Assembly (NCBI GenBank): GCA_963169235.1 | Contig: CAUJCX010000050.1 | Span: 1 to 32,516 of the forward strand | DNA: 32,516 nt | Direction: 5' to 3' | DNA from: Actinomycetota bacterium | Lineage (GTDB): Bacteria; Actinomycetota; Thermoleophilia; Miltoncostaeales; Miltoncostaeaceae | Part shown: positions 1-8,352 of the stretch, piece by piece | How the letters are laid out: each line of letters starts with the position of its first letter | How positions within the stretch are numbered: the stretch's first letter is position 1 | Translations under genes and position numbers: made by a program | Notes under the pieces: generated by a model | What the model saw: only the letters and a program-made list of their open reading frames with translations | What the model was told of the DNA's origin: nothing | Databases searched by the model: none

Positions 1-3000
1 CCAACAGCGGCAGCACCTGGAGCGCCGCCACCACCGGCGCCACCGCCACCATCACCGCCGAGGCCACCACCCTGGTGCGCTTCCGCGCCGTCGACGCCGA
101 CGGCAACACGTCCGCATGGACCACCCCGGACGGCGACGCCACCGCGAAGATCGACCGCACCGGCCCCACCGGACCGACGGTCAGCGGCGGCTCGGCGAGC
201 TGGCAGTCCGTCGCCTCCATCACGCTGACCGCGACGGATGGCAGCGACGCCGGCGCCGGCCTGGACCACCGCGAGTACCAGACGTCCACCAACGGCGGCA
301 CGTCGTGGACAAGCGCCACCTCCGGATCGAGCGTGACGGTCTCGGCGCAGGGCGAGACCCTCGTGCGCTTCCGCACCGTCGACAGCGTCGGTAACGCGTC
401 CGCGTGGAGCACGGTCGCGGCGGGCTCCACGGCGCGCATCGACCGCACCGCACCGGGCGCGCCGAGCGTCACCGGCGGCTCGTCCAGCTGGCAGGCCGCG
501 GCGTCCCTCGACATCACGGCCTCCGGGTCGGACCCGCTGTCCGGCATCCTGCGCTACGAGAGCCAGACGTCCACGAACGGTGGCTCGACCTGGTCGGCCA
601 CGACCACGGGGGCCACGGCCGCCGTGAGTGCCCAGGGCACCACCATCGTGCGCTTCCGCGCTGTCGACAACGCGGGCAACACGTCCGTGTGGAGCGTCCC
701 CGGCGCCGGCGCCACCGCCAAGCTCGACCGCACGGCTCCGACCGTCTCGATGAGCGGCGGGTCGTGGTCGTGGTGGCAGGCGCCCCACTCGCTGACCGTG
801 ACCGCGACCGGCTCCGACGCCCACTCCGGCAGCGCCAGCCTGGAATACCGCACCAGCACCGACAACGGCGCTACCTGGACCGCCGCCACCAGCGGCGCCA
901 GCGTGACCATCGGCGACCTGGGCGACACGTACGTGCAGTTCCGGGCCACGGACGCCGTCGGCAACGTCGGGACGTGGTCGTCGACGTACACGCAGGACCG
1001 GGTGCGCGTCACCACCCAGCCGGGCGTCGACATCGCGACGGCGAACGTGCGGCTGACGGTCCAGGGACGCGATGAGGGCGCGTACCTGGGCAACGGCGGC
1101 GTCAGCAGCGCGGGCGACGTCAACAACGACGGCCTCAACGACCTGATCGTGGGTGCGTCGGACGACGCGGTCGCGGGCGACTCCGTGGGTACGGCCTACG
1201 TCGTGTTCGGGCGCAGCACGCCGGGGACCGTCGACCTGGCGTCGCTGGGGACGGGCGGCTTCCGCATCGTCGGAGCGCGCTCGGACGGAGACTTCGGCCG
1301 CGACGTCGCGGGCATCGGGGACGTCAACGGCGACGGGTTCGACGACGTGGCCGTCGCCGCGGCCCTCACCAACGGCCCGGTGCCGAACGCCGGGGCGACG
1401 TACGTCGTCTTCGGCAAGGCCGACGGGGCCGATGTCACCACGGCCTCCGAGGGGGCCTGGGGCTACCGCATCGACGCGCCCCCGCTTCCGTATGCGTACA
1501 ACTCGGGCAACTCCGTCGCGGGTGCCGGCGACGTGAACGGCGACGGCACTCCCGACGTGCTCATGGGCGTCGCGGCCACCAACGCGCCGGGCCGGGCCGG
1601 CGCCGGCGCCGCCTGGGTCGTGTACGGCAAGACGACGTCGTCGACCATCTCGCTGGCATCGCTGACGCTGTCCCAGGGCTACCGCGTCATCGGCGGGGGC
1701 ACCGAAGCGCACCTCGGGCAGACGCTCACGTCGCTGGGCGACGTCAACGGGGACGGGGTCCCCGACATGGCCGTGAGCGCCTCCGATGCCGACAGCAGCC
1801 AGTCCCAATCGGGTGCCGCGTACGTGGTGTACGGCCAGACGAACGAGCTGGAGATCGACGTCACCAGCCTGGGAGCACGGGGGCGGGCCATCACCCCCGG
1901 GGCGACCGCCGAGAACGCGGAGACCGTCGCGGCCCCGGGAGACGTCACGGGCGACGGGGTGCCCGACCTGCTGGTGGGGGCCACCTTGTCGGATCCCTAC
2001 GGACGCACCAACGCCGGCAGCGTGTTCGTGGTGTCGGGCGCGGGCACGGGCCCGGTCGACCTGTCGGACCCGGACGGCGTGGCGCTGCGCATCAACGGCG
2101 CCGCCAGCAACTCGGCGATCGGCTACAGCCTCAACGCGTCCCCCGGCGACGTGGACAACGACGGCATCAACGACATGCTGCTGGGGCAGTCGCAGGGCCA
2201 CCGCGGGCGTGACTGGGGCGGCACCCTGTACGTGGTGACCGGACGCGCGACGACCGGCACGGTCGACCTGCGCCAGACGCACCCGGGCACCATCCGCATC
2301 GACGGCCCCTCCGCCAGCGCGTTGTTCGGCACCGACGCCGCCATCGTCCCCGACGTCACCGGCGACGGCATCGTCGACATCGCCGCCGTGGACAACTCCG
2401 AGGCCGCCGGCCGCGCGTCCGCCGGCAACGTGCGGGTCTTCAGCCTGTACGACGTCGGCGCGCTGCCGGCGGTGACCACCCGTCCCGCGACGGACGTCAC
2501 GTCGCAGAGCGCCCTGCTGGCGGGCACCGTGGACCCCAACGGGTCGGCCACGAGATTCTGGTTCGAGTACGGCGCCACCACCGCGTACGGGTCCGCCACC
2601 CCGGCCCAGGACCTCGACTCGGACACCGAGGTCGCCGCGGTGGACGCCGGCATCACGGGCCTCGCGTACGGCGGCACCGTCCACTTCCGGGTGGTCGCCG
2701 AGAACGCCGAGGGCCGGCGCGCGTACGGCGACGACCTGTCGTTCACGGTGCCGGACACCATCGGGCCGAGCGTCCCCACCGTCACCGGCGGGTCCGCCAC
2801 GTGGCAGTCGGTCGCCTCCGTCACGCTGACGGCCTCGGGGTCGACGGACGGCGGCTCGGGAGTCGACCACTACGAGCACCAGACGTCCACGGACGGGGGC
2901 ACCACCTGGGGCGCCACCACCGCCGGGGCCTCCGTCGCCGTCACCGGCGAGGGCGAGACCGTCGCCCGCTTCCGCGCGGTGGACGCCGACGGCAACGCCT

Positions 3001-6000
3001 CCGCCTGGAGCGCGGTGTCGCCGGGATCCACGGTGTGCATCGACCGCACCGCCCCCACCGTCCCCAGCGTCACCGGCGGCTCGTCCAGCTGGCAGGCCGT
3101 GGCGTCCGTCACCATCACCGCCTCGGCGGGCACCGACGCCCACAGCGGCGTCGCCGGGTACGAGCACCAGACCAGCACGGACGGCGGCGGCACGTGGAGC
3201 GCCACCACCGCAGGGGCCAGCGTCACCATCAGCGACGAGGGCGAGGCCGTCGTCCGCGCCCGCACCGTCGACAACGCCGGCAACACGTCGGCCTGGAGCA
3301 CGGTCGGCGCGGGCTCCACCGCCCGCATCAACCGGTCGCTGCCGTCGGCGCCGACGGTCACCGGCGGCTCGGCGCTGTGGACGGGGGCGGACGCCATGAC
3401 GGTGACGGCGTCGGGATCGACCGGCGGCGTGGGCGGCATCGCCGGCTACCGGTACTCCACCAGCACCGACGGGGGCACCACCTGGTCGGCGCCCCTCGCC
3501 GGGGACAGCGTCACCGTGAGCACCCCGGGCGAGACCCTGGTGCGCTTCCTGGCCTACGACACCACGAACGCGGTGAGCGCGTGGAGCCCCGACCACTCCG
3601 GCGCGGGCGGGGCCGGCGGCACCGTGCGCCTGGGCGACCCCACGCTCGGCCCCACGCGGCCGGCATCCCACGTCTCGGGCGGGGGAACCACCCTGCGCGG
3701 CATCACCGACACCGCGATCGCCCGGGACACCACGCACAACGGGTACCTGGTGGTGGCGACGGCCCGCTGGAACGCGAGCAACGAGGTGGAGGTGTGGGGC
3801 CGCCTCACCAACGGGGTCGGCGGATGGATGGCGGAGCCCTTCCGCATCAGCACCATGGGCCCCGCGGGCAACCCCGCGTTCGAGGCCCGCGGACCGGCCG
3901 TCGTCTACAACCCCGACGCCAGCGAGTACCTGGTGGTGTGGTACGGCGACACCGACGCGGGCGGCCTGGCCGACAACGAGTTCGAGGTGTACGCGCAGCG
4001 CGTCCGCACCGACGGCGTCCTGCAGGGCACGCCCCAGCGCATCAGCCACATGGGCCCGGACGGCAACGCCGCGTTCGACGCGTGGGACCCCAGCGTGGCG
4101 TACAACCGCGCCACCCAGCAGTACCTGGTGGCCTGGAGCGGTGACACCCGCACCGGCGGCCTGGTCGACAACGAGCTCGAGATCTTCGCCACCCGCCTGA
4201 CGGACACGTTGGCGCCCATAGGCACGCAGGACCAGCGCATCAGCAGCATGGGCCCCGACGGCGACCCGTCGTTCGACGCGCAGCGCCCCGCCGCCGCAGG
4301 CAACCCGGTCACGGGCGAGTTCATGGTCACGTGGAGCGGCGACGACGACCGCGGTACCCAGGTGGACGGCGAGACCGAGATCTTCCTGCAGCGCCTGGCG
4401 TCGAACGGCACGCAGGCGGGCACGGACGACGCGCGCATCAGCCACATGGGCACCGACGGGTCCACCGAGGCCGGCGCGGACGACCCCGCCATCGCCGTGG
4501 ACGAGACGGACGGCAGCGCCCAGGTGGTCTGGAGCGGCAGCCCCGGCACCGGCACGATGGCGGCGGGCGAGCGCGAGGTCTTCGGCCAGCACGTCTCGTC
4601 GACGGGTGCCGAGACCGGCGCCGACGACGCCCGTCTCAGCACCATGGGTCCGGACGGCGACGCGCGCTTCTCGGCGGCGTCCCCCGGGGTCGCGTGGGAG
4701 CCGAACCTCCGCCAGTACCTGGTGCTCTGGACGGGCACCACCGACGCGCCAGGCATCTCGGACCGCAAGACCGAGATCTACGCGCAGCGCATGCGGGTCG
4801 ACGGCACCGAGATCGGCGCGGACGCGCGCATCTCGTACATGGGCCCCGACGACAACCCCACGTACGGGGCGCACGACGCCGCCGTCGCCGGGGGCGTGGG
4901 CCGGCCGTCGTTCCTGATGACGTGGGTGGGCGCCGACACGTCGTCCGGGCAGACGTCGCCGTCGTTCGAGGCGCACACCCGCCTCCTGGCGATGGACACC
5001 ACCGGCCCCACCGGGCCCACGCTCACCGGCGGCGGGGACTGGGTCGACGCGCCATCGGTCACCGTGACCGCGTCCGGTTCGGCCGACGCCGAGTCGGGCG
5101 TGCTGAGGTACGAGTGGATCACCAGCACGGACAGCATCTCCTGGTCGGACATCACGCGCGCGAGCACCGTCACCGTCACGGACGAGGGCGAGACCGTCGT
5201 GGCGTTCCGGGCCGCCAACGGCTACGGCGACGCGGGCGATTGGGCCACCACCGTCGTCCGCATCGACCGCGGTACGCCCACCGTGCCGGTGCTCGCCGGC
5301 GGGTCGGCGGCGTGGCGCCCGGGCGACGTGACGGTGACCGGAACCTCCACCTCCATCTCCCCCGTGACGTACTGGCACCGGACGTCCACGGACGGCGGTG
5401 GCACCTGGTCGGCGCCGGTCGCGGGCGGCTCCGTCACGGTGGGCACCGAGGGTGAGACCCTCGTCCAGATGCGGGCGGTCAACGCGGTCGGCGCCGAGTC
5501 GGCGTGGTCGGCGTCCGCCCCCGTGCGGATCGACCGCACCGCTCCCACCGGCGTCGTGGCGACGGGCGGTTCCGCCGCGTGGCAGAACGTCGCGGGCGTG
5601 ACGGTGGCCGCGTCCGGCGCCTCCGACGCGGGCGGCGCGGGCCTGTCCGGCTATCAGCGTCGCACCAGCACCGACGGCGGCACCACCTGGTCGGCTGCGA
5701 GCGCGGGCGCGTCCCTCACCGTCACGGCCGCGGGCACCACCCACGTGCAGTTCCGCGCCGTGGACGGGGCCGGCAACACGTCCGCGTGGCGCCCGTCCGT
5801 CGGCAGCGCTGCGGCCACCGTCCGCATCGACCGCGGCGCGCCGTCCGCCCCGACGGGCCTCTCGGGCCCGTCCGCGACGAAGGACGCCCCGGGGCTCGCG
5901 TGGACGGCCACCGCGGGGGTCGCGTCGTACGTCGTCACCCGCGACGGCACCGACGTCGGCACGGCGACCGGCACCACGTTCACCGACGCACCCAGGCCCG

Positions 6001-8198
6001 CCGACGGCACGTACGCGTACCGCGTCGTCGGCGTGAGCCCCACCGGCATCCGCGGCACGCCGTCCGCCGCCGTCACCGTGGTGGTGGACACCACCCCGCC
6101 CCCTGCCGTGCCGGCCGCGTCGCTCACGGGGGGGTCGCCGACGCCCACCAACGCGGCGTCGGTCACGGTGGCCACGTCCGCCGCGGCACCGTCCGGCGGC
6201 GGCATGATGCAGCACCGCTCCAGCAGCGACGGTGGCGCCACGTGGACAGCTGCGGCGCCGGGCACGTCGGCGTCGGTCACCGCGGAGGGCACCACCAGCG
6301 TGCAGTTCCGCGCCGTGGACGCCGCGGGCAACGCCTCCGCCTGGGGACCGGAGCCCGGCACCGACGCCGCGACCGTGGTCATCGACCGCACGGCCCCCGC
6401 CGCGCCGACGGGCGTGGCCTCGTCCCACCCGGTCACCGACGCCCCGCACGTGCGCTGGGACCCCGTCGCGGACGCCGCGTCGTACCGCCTCACCCGCGAC
6501 GGCGTACAGATCGCGTCGGGGACGGCCGCGGCCTACACCGACGCGGCGCTGCCGGGCGGGGGCGACTACGTGTACCGCGTGGCCGCCGTCGACGCCGCGG
6601 GCAACGTGTCGCCCTGGTCGGCTGCGGTGACGGTGACGTACGACCCCGTCGACGTGACACCCCCCGACACCCGCATCACGCGGGGACCGGGCGCGTTCGT
6701 GACCACCCCGACCCCCTCCGTGGAGTTCGCCGCCACCGAGGCGGCCCGGTTCGAGTGCCGCCTCGACGACGGTCCGTGGACGGCGTGCACGTCGCCCGCG
6801 ACGGCGCCGTCGCTGGCCGACGGCCCGCATACGTTCGACGTGCGCGCCATCGACGCCGCCGGCAACGTGGACGCCAGCCCGGTGCACCGCGCGTTCACCG
6901 TCGACACCGTGGCACCGGAGGCGCCGACGCTGACGGCCACGGCCGACGCCGCGGTGGCCACCGGCGGCGGCGGGCGGGTGTCGCTGACGACCACCGCCCC
7001 GGCCGACGCTGCCCGGGTGGAGGTGACGTCGGGGGCCCGCGTCGTGCACTCCGGCGCGGCCGGCACCGTCACCGACGCCGGGCTCGCCGACGGCGCCCGC
7101 TACGAGTACGCCGCCGTCGCCGTGGACGCGGCCGGTAACCGTTCGACCGTGGCCACCGCCGCGGCGGACACGCCCGACCGCACGGCCCCCGCCACGCCCG
7201 CCGCCCCGACCGGTGGCGGCAGCCCGATGGCCGTCGCGTGGTCCCCCGTGGCGGACGCGGCCGGCTACGTGGTGCTGAAGGACGGCGTCGCGCAGGGCGC
7301 GCCCTCCCCCGCCACGTCGTTCCTCGACCCCGCGCTCACCGACGCGCAGGCCCCGACGGTGCCCGCCGGCATCGTGGCCAGCACCACCGCCGACGGCGGG
7401 GTGGCGCTGACGTGGGCGGCCGCAACCGACGCCGGTGGCTCGGCCACGTACGCCGTGGCCGCCGAGGACGCGGCGGGCAACCGCAGCGCCCCGTCCCCCG
7501 GAGCGACGCTGTCGGCGACCACGGGCGTCGGGACGTACCGCGTGATGGCCGACGGGGCCCCGGTCGCCGACGTGGCCGGCACGTCCCACACCGTCGCCGG
7601 GCTGGCCCCGGGCGCATCCCACTCGCTGCAGGTGGTGGCGATCGACCGGGCCGGCAACGCGTCGGCGGCGTCCCCCGCCATCGTGATCACGATTCCCGCG
7701 TCCTCCGCGTCCCCCGGCGGGATGGCGCTGACCGCCGACCGCCTGTTCGTGCGGCCGGGTGCACAGGTGACGCTGACCGCGGGCGCCCCGTCGGGCCTGC
7801 CGGTCACGTGGACGGTGCCCGGGTCCGCCGCGGCTACCGGCACGCGCACGCGGGCCCGGTTCGCGAAGTCCGGGCGCTACGTGGTGACGGCCGTGGCGAC
7901 GCTGCCGGACGGCCAGACGATCACCGCGCTGGCCCAGATCACCGTCGACGGCACGCCGCCGAGCGTGGTGGTGCGCCGCCGCGGCCGCATCGCGCTCGTC
8001 ACCGCCACCGACCCGGGTTCCGGCATCGCCACGCTGGTGTGGCGCAACGGGCCGGGACGCGTCCGGGCCGTCACCCGCCGGGGCGTGCGCCTGGTGCCCG
8101 GCGTGAACCGCCTGGCCGTGACCGCCACCGACCGGTCGGGCAACGCCCGCACCGTGCGGGTGCGCATCGTGCTGCCCGCCCCCGGCGTGCGCCGGTAG
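1..8198 (+). CDS. Giant secreted Ig-like/FG-GAP repeat surface protein, 5' end missing
   Basis: The reading frame is open from the first complete codon (position 3) and begins inside an Ig-like repeat, so the true start lies upstream of the window. About 2,730 residues are visible. Order of modules: Ig-like repeats of about 90 residues (1-1000); seven FG-GAP motifs of the DVNGDGxxD type (1116-2380); a fibronectin-like unit (about 2455-2760); three Ig-like repeats (2770-3640); a second propeller of RISxMGPDG repeats (about 3650-4990); then alternating Ig-like and FnIII-like units with a two-cysteine module near 6655-6910; and a PKD/Ig-like C-terminus. FG-GAP repeats fold into Ca-binding propellers as in integrin alpha chains. 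The C-terminus ends in APGVRR, with no LPXTG motif or membrane helix, so attachment to the cell is unclear. The likely role is adhesion or matrix binding (inference). It converges on the other giant gene 154 bases away. Confidence 0.9.
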   Translation, partial: NSGSTWSAATTGATATITAEATTLVRFRAVDADGNTSAWTTPDGDATAKIDRTGPTGPTVSGGSASWQSVASITLTATDGSDAGAGLDHREYQTSTNGGTSWTSATSGSSVTVSAQGETLVRFRTVDSVGNASAWSTVAAGSTARIDRTAPGAPSVTGGSSSWQAAASLDITASGSDPLSGILRYESQTSTNGGSTWSATTTGATAAVSAQGTTIVRFRAVDNAGNTSVWSVPGAGATAKLDRTAPTVSMSGGSWSWWQAPHSLTVTATGSDAHSGSASLEYRTSTDNGATWTAATSGASVTIGDLGDTYVQFRATDAVGNVGTWSSTYTQDRVRVTTQPGVDIATANVRLTVQGRDEGAYLGNGGVSSAGDVNNDGLNDLIVGASDDAVAGDSVGTAYVVFGRSTPGTVDLASLGTGGFRIVGARSDGDFGRDVAGIGDVNGDGFDDVAVAAALTNGPVPNAGATYVVFGKADGADVTTASEGAWGYRIDAPPLPYAYNSGNSVAGAGDVNGDGTPDVLMGVAATNAPGRAGAGAAWVVYGKTTSSTISLASLTLSQGYRVIGGGTEAHLGQTLTSLGDVNGDGVPDMAVSASDADSSQSQSGAAYVVYGQTNELEIDVTSLGARGRAITPGATAENAETVAAPGDVTGDGVPDLLVGATLSDPYGRTNAGSVFVVSGAGTGPVDLSDPDGVALRINGAASNSAIGYSLNASPGDVDNDGINDMLLGQSQGHRGRDWGGTLYVVTGRATTGTVDLRQTHPGTIRIDGPSASALFGTDAAIVPDVTGDGIVDIAAVDNSEAAGRASAGNVRVFSLYDVGALPAVTTRPATDVTSQSALLAGTVDPNGSATRFWFEYGATTAYGSATPAQDLDSDTEVAAVDAGITGLAYGGTVHFRVVAENAEGRRAYGDDLSFTVPDTIGPSVPTVTGGSATWQSVASVTLTASGSTDGGSGVDHYEHQTSTDGGTTWGATTAGASVAVTGEGETVARFRAVDADGNASAWSAVSPGSTVCIDRTAPTVPSVTGGSSSWQAVASVTITASAGTDAHSGVAGYEHQTSTDGGGTWSATTAGASVTISDEGEAVVRARTVDNAGNTSAWSTVGAGSTARINRSLPSAPTVTGGSALWTGADAMTVTASGSTGGVGGIAGYRYSTSTDGGTTWSAPLAGDSVTVSTPGETLVRFLAYDTTNAVSAWSPDHSGAGGAGGTVRLGDPTLGPTRPASHVSGGGTTLRGITDTAIARDTTHNGYLVVATARWNASNEVEVWGRLTNGVGGWMAEPFRISTMGPAGNPAFEARGPAVVYNPDASEYLVVWYGDTDAGGLADNEFEVYAQRVRTDGVLQGTPQRISHMGPDGNAAFDAWDPSVAYNRATQQYLVAWSGDTRTGGLVDNELEIFATRLTDTLAPIGTQDQRISSMGPDGDPSFDAQRPAAAGNPVTGEFMVTWSGDDDRGTQVDGETEIFLQRLASNGTQAGTDDARISHMGTDGSTEAGADDPAIAVDETDGSAQVVWSGSPGTGTMAAGEREVFGQHVSSTGAETGADDARLSTMGPDGDARFSAASPGVAWEPNLRQYLVLWTGTTDAPGISDRKTEIYAQRMRVDGTEIGADARISYMGPDDNPTYGAHDAAVAGGVGRPSFLMTWVGADTSSGQTSPSFEAHTRLLAMDTTGPTGPTLTGGGDWVDAPSVTVTASGSADAESGVLRYEWITSTDSISWSDITRASTVTVTDEGETVVAFRAANGYGDAGDWATTVVRIDRGTPTVPVLAGGSAAWRPGDVTVTGTSTSISPVTYWHRTSTDGGGTWSAPVAGGSVTVGTEGETLVQMRAVNAVGAESAWSASAPVRIDRTAPTGVVATGGSAAWQNVAGVTVAASGASDAGGAGLSGYQRRTSTDGGTTWSAASAGASLTVTAAGTTHVQFRAVDGAGNTSAWRPSVGSAAATVRIDRGAPSAPTGLSGPSATKDAPGLAWTATAGVASYVVTRDGTDVGTATGTTFTDAPRPADGTYAYRVVGVSPTGIRGTPSAAVTVVVDTTPPPAVPAASLTGGSPTPTNAASVTVATSAAAPSGGGMMQHRSSSDGGATWTAAAPGTSASVTAEGTTSVQFRAVDAAGNASAWGPEPGTDAATVVIDRTAPAAPTGVASSHPVTDAPHVRWDPVADAASYRLTRDGVQIASGTAAAYTDAALPGGGDYVYRVAAVDAAGNVSPWSAAVTVTYDPVDVTPPDTRITRGPGAFVTTPTPSVEFAATEAARFECRLDDGPWTACTSPATAPSLADGPHTFDVRAIDAAGNVDASPVHRAFTVDTVAPEAPTLTATADAAVATGGGGRVSLTTTAPADAARVEVTSGARVVHSGAAGTVTDAGLADGARYEYAAVAVDAAGNRSTVATAAADTPDRTAPATPAAPTGGGSPMAVAWSPVADAAGYVVLKDGVAQGAPSPATSFLDPALTDAQAPTVPAGIVASTTADGGVALTWAAATDAGGSATYAVAAEDAAGNRSAPSPGATLSATTGVGTYRVMADGAPVADVAGTSHTVAGLAPGASHSLQVVAIDRAGNASAASPAIVITIPASSASPGGMALTADRLFVRPGAQVTLTAGAPSGLPVTWTVPGSAAATGTRTRARFAKSGRYVVTAVATLPDGQTITALAQITVDGTPPSVVVRRRGRIALVTATDPGSGIATLVWRNGPGRVRAVTRRGVRLVPGVNRLAVTATDRSGNARTVRVRIVLPAPGVRR
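1116..2380 (+). repeat. Seven FG-GAP / integrin-alpha-like Ca-binding repeats within the first giant gene
   Basis: Seven DxxxDGxxD loops (DVNNDGLND, DVNGDGFDD, DVNGDGTPD, DVNGDGVPD, DVTGDGVPD, DVDNDGIND, DVTGDGIVD) start at 1116, 1320, 1530, 1740, 1941, 2148 and 2352. The spacing is a regular 201-210 bases. Each is followed by a hydrophobic strand of the LIVGA type and, further on, by a YVVFG-type strand. Seven units match the closed seven-bladed propeller known for FG-GAP proteins, and each Asp/Asn loop is a candidate calcium site. Confidence 0.88.
3650..4990 (+). repeat. Second predicted seven-blade propeller built from RISxMGPDG repeats
   Basis: Six full repeats of 65-66 residues begin with RIS/RLS-x-MGPDG at 3843, 4038, 4236, 4434, 4632 and 4827. 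Each continues with a YLVxWSG-type strand and an E(I/V)(F/Y)xQR-type strand. A seventh, more diverged unit (about 3700-3840, with GYLVVATARW and EVEVWGRL) comes first. The regular spacing and WSG strands suggest a seven-bladed beta-propeller. I do not recognise the family by name; no Asp-box or FG-GAP motif is present. Confidence 0.7.
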
Positions 8199-8352
8199 CC
8201 CTCCGAGGCGGCCGTGCCGTCGCCGGTGACCAGGATGGGCCCGGTCCCGTTCGCGCACCCCTCCGGCGGTCCGTGAGACGAGGGAACGCCGACGCGCTGG
8301 GCGGGCCGGGGTGTGGCGGAGGCTCCAGTGTGCCCCCGGCGGACGTCTCGGC

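Noticed and set aside
1-8198. Regularly spaced repeats suggested a CRISPR array or tandem DNA repeat.
   Set aside because: The repeats keep one reading frame, are 195-280 bases long and diverged, and encode known protein modules.
8199-8352. A GGGG...CCCC stem between the convergent giant genes as a terminator.
   Set aside because: Pairing is imperfect, with several mismatches and no T-run, so I could not support it.
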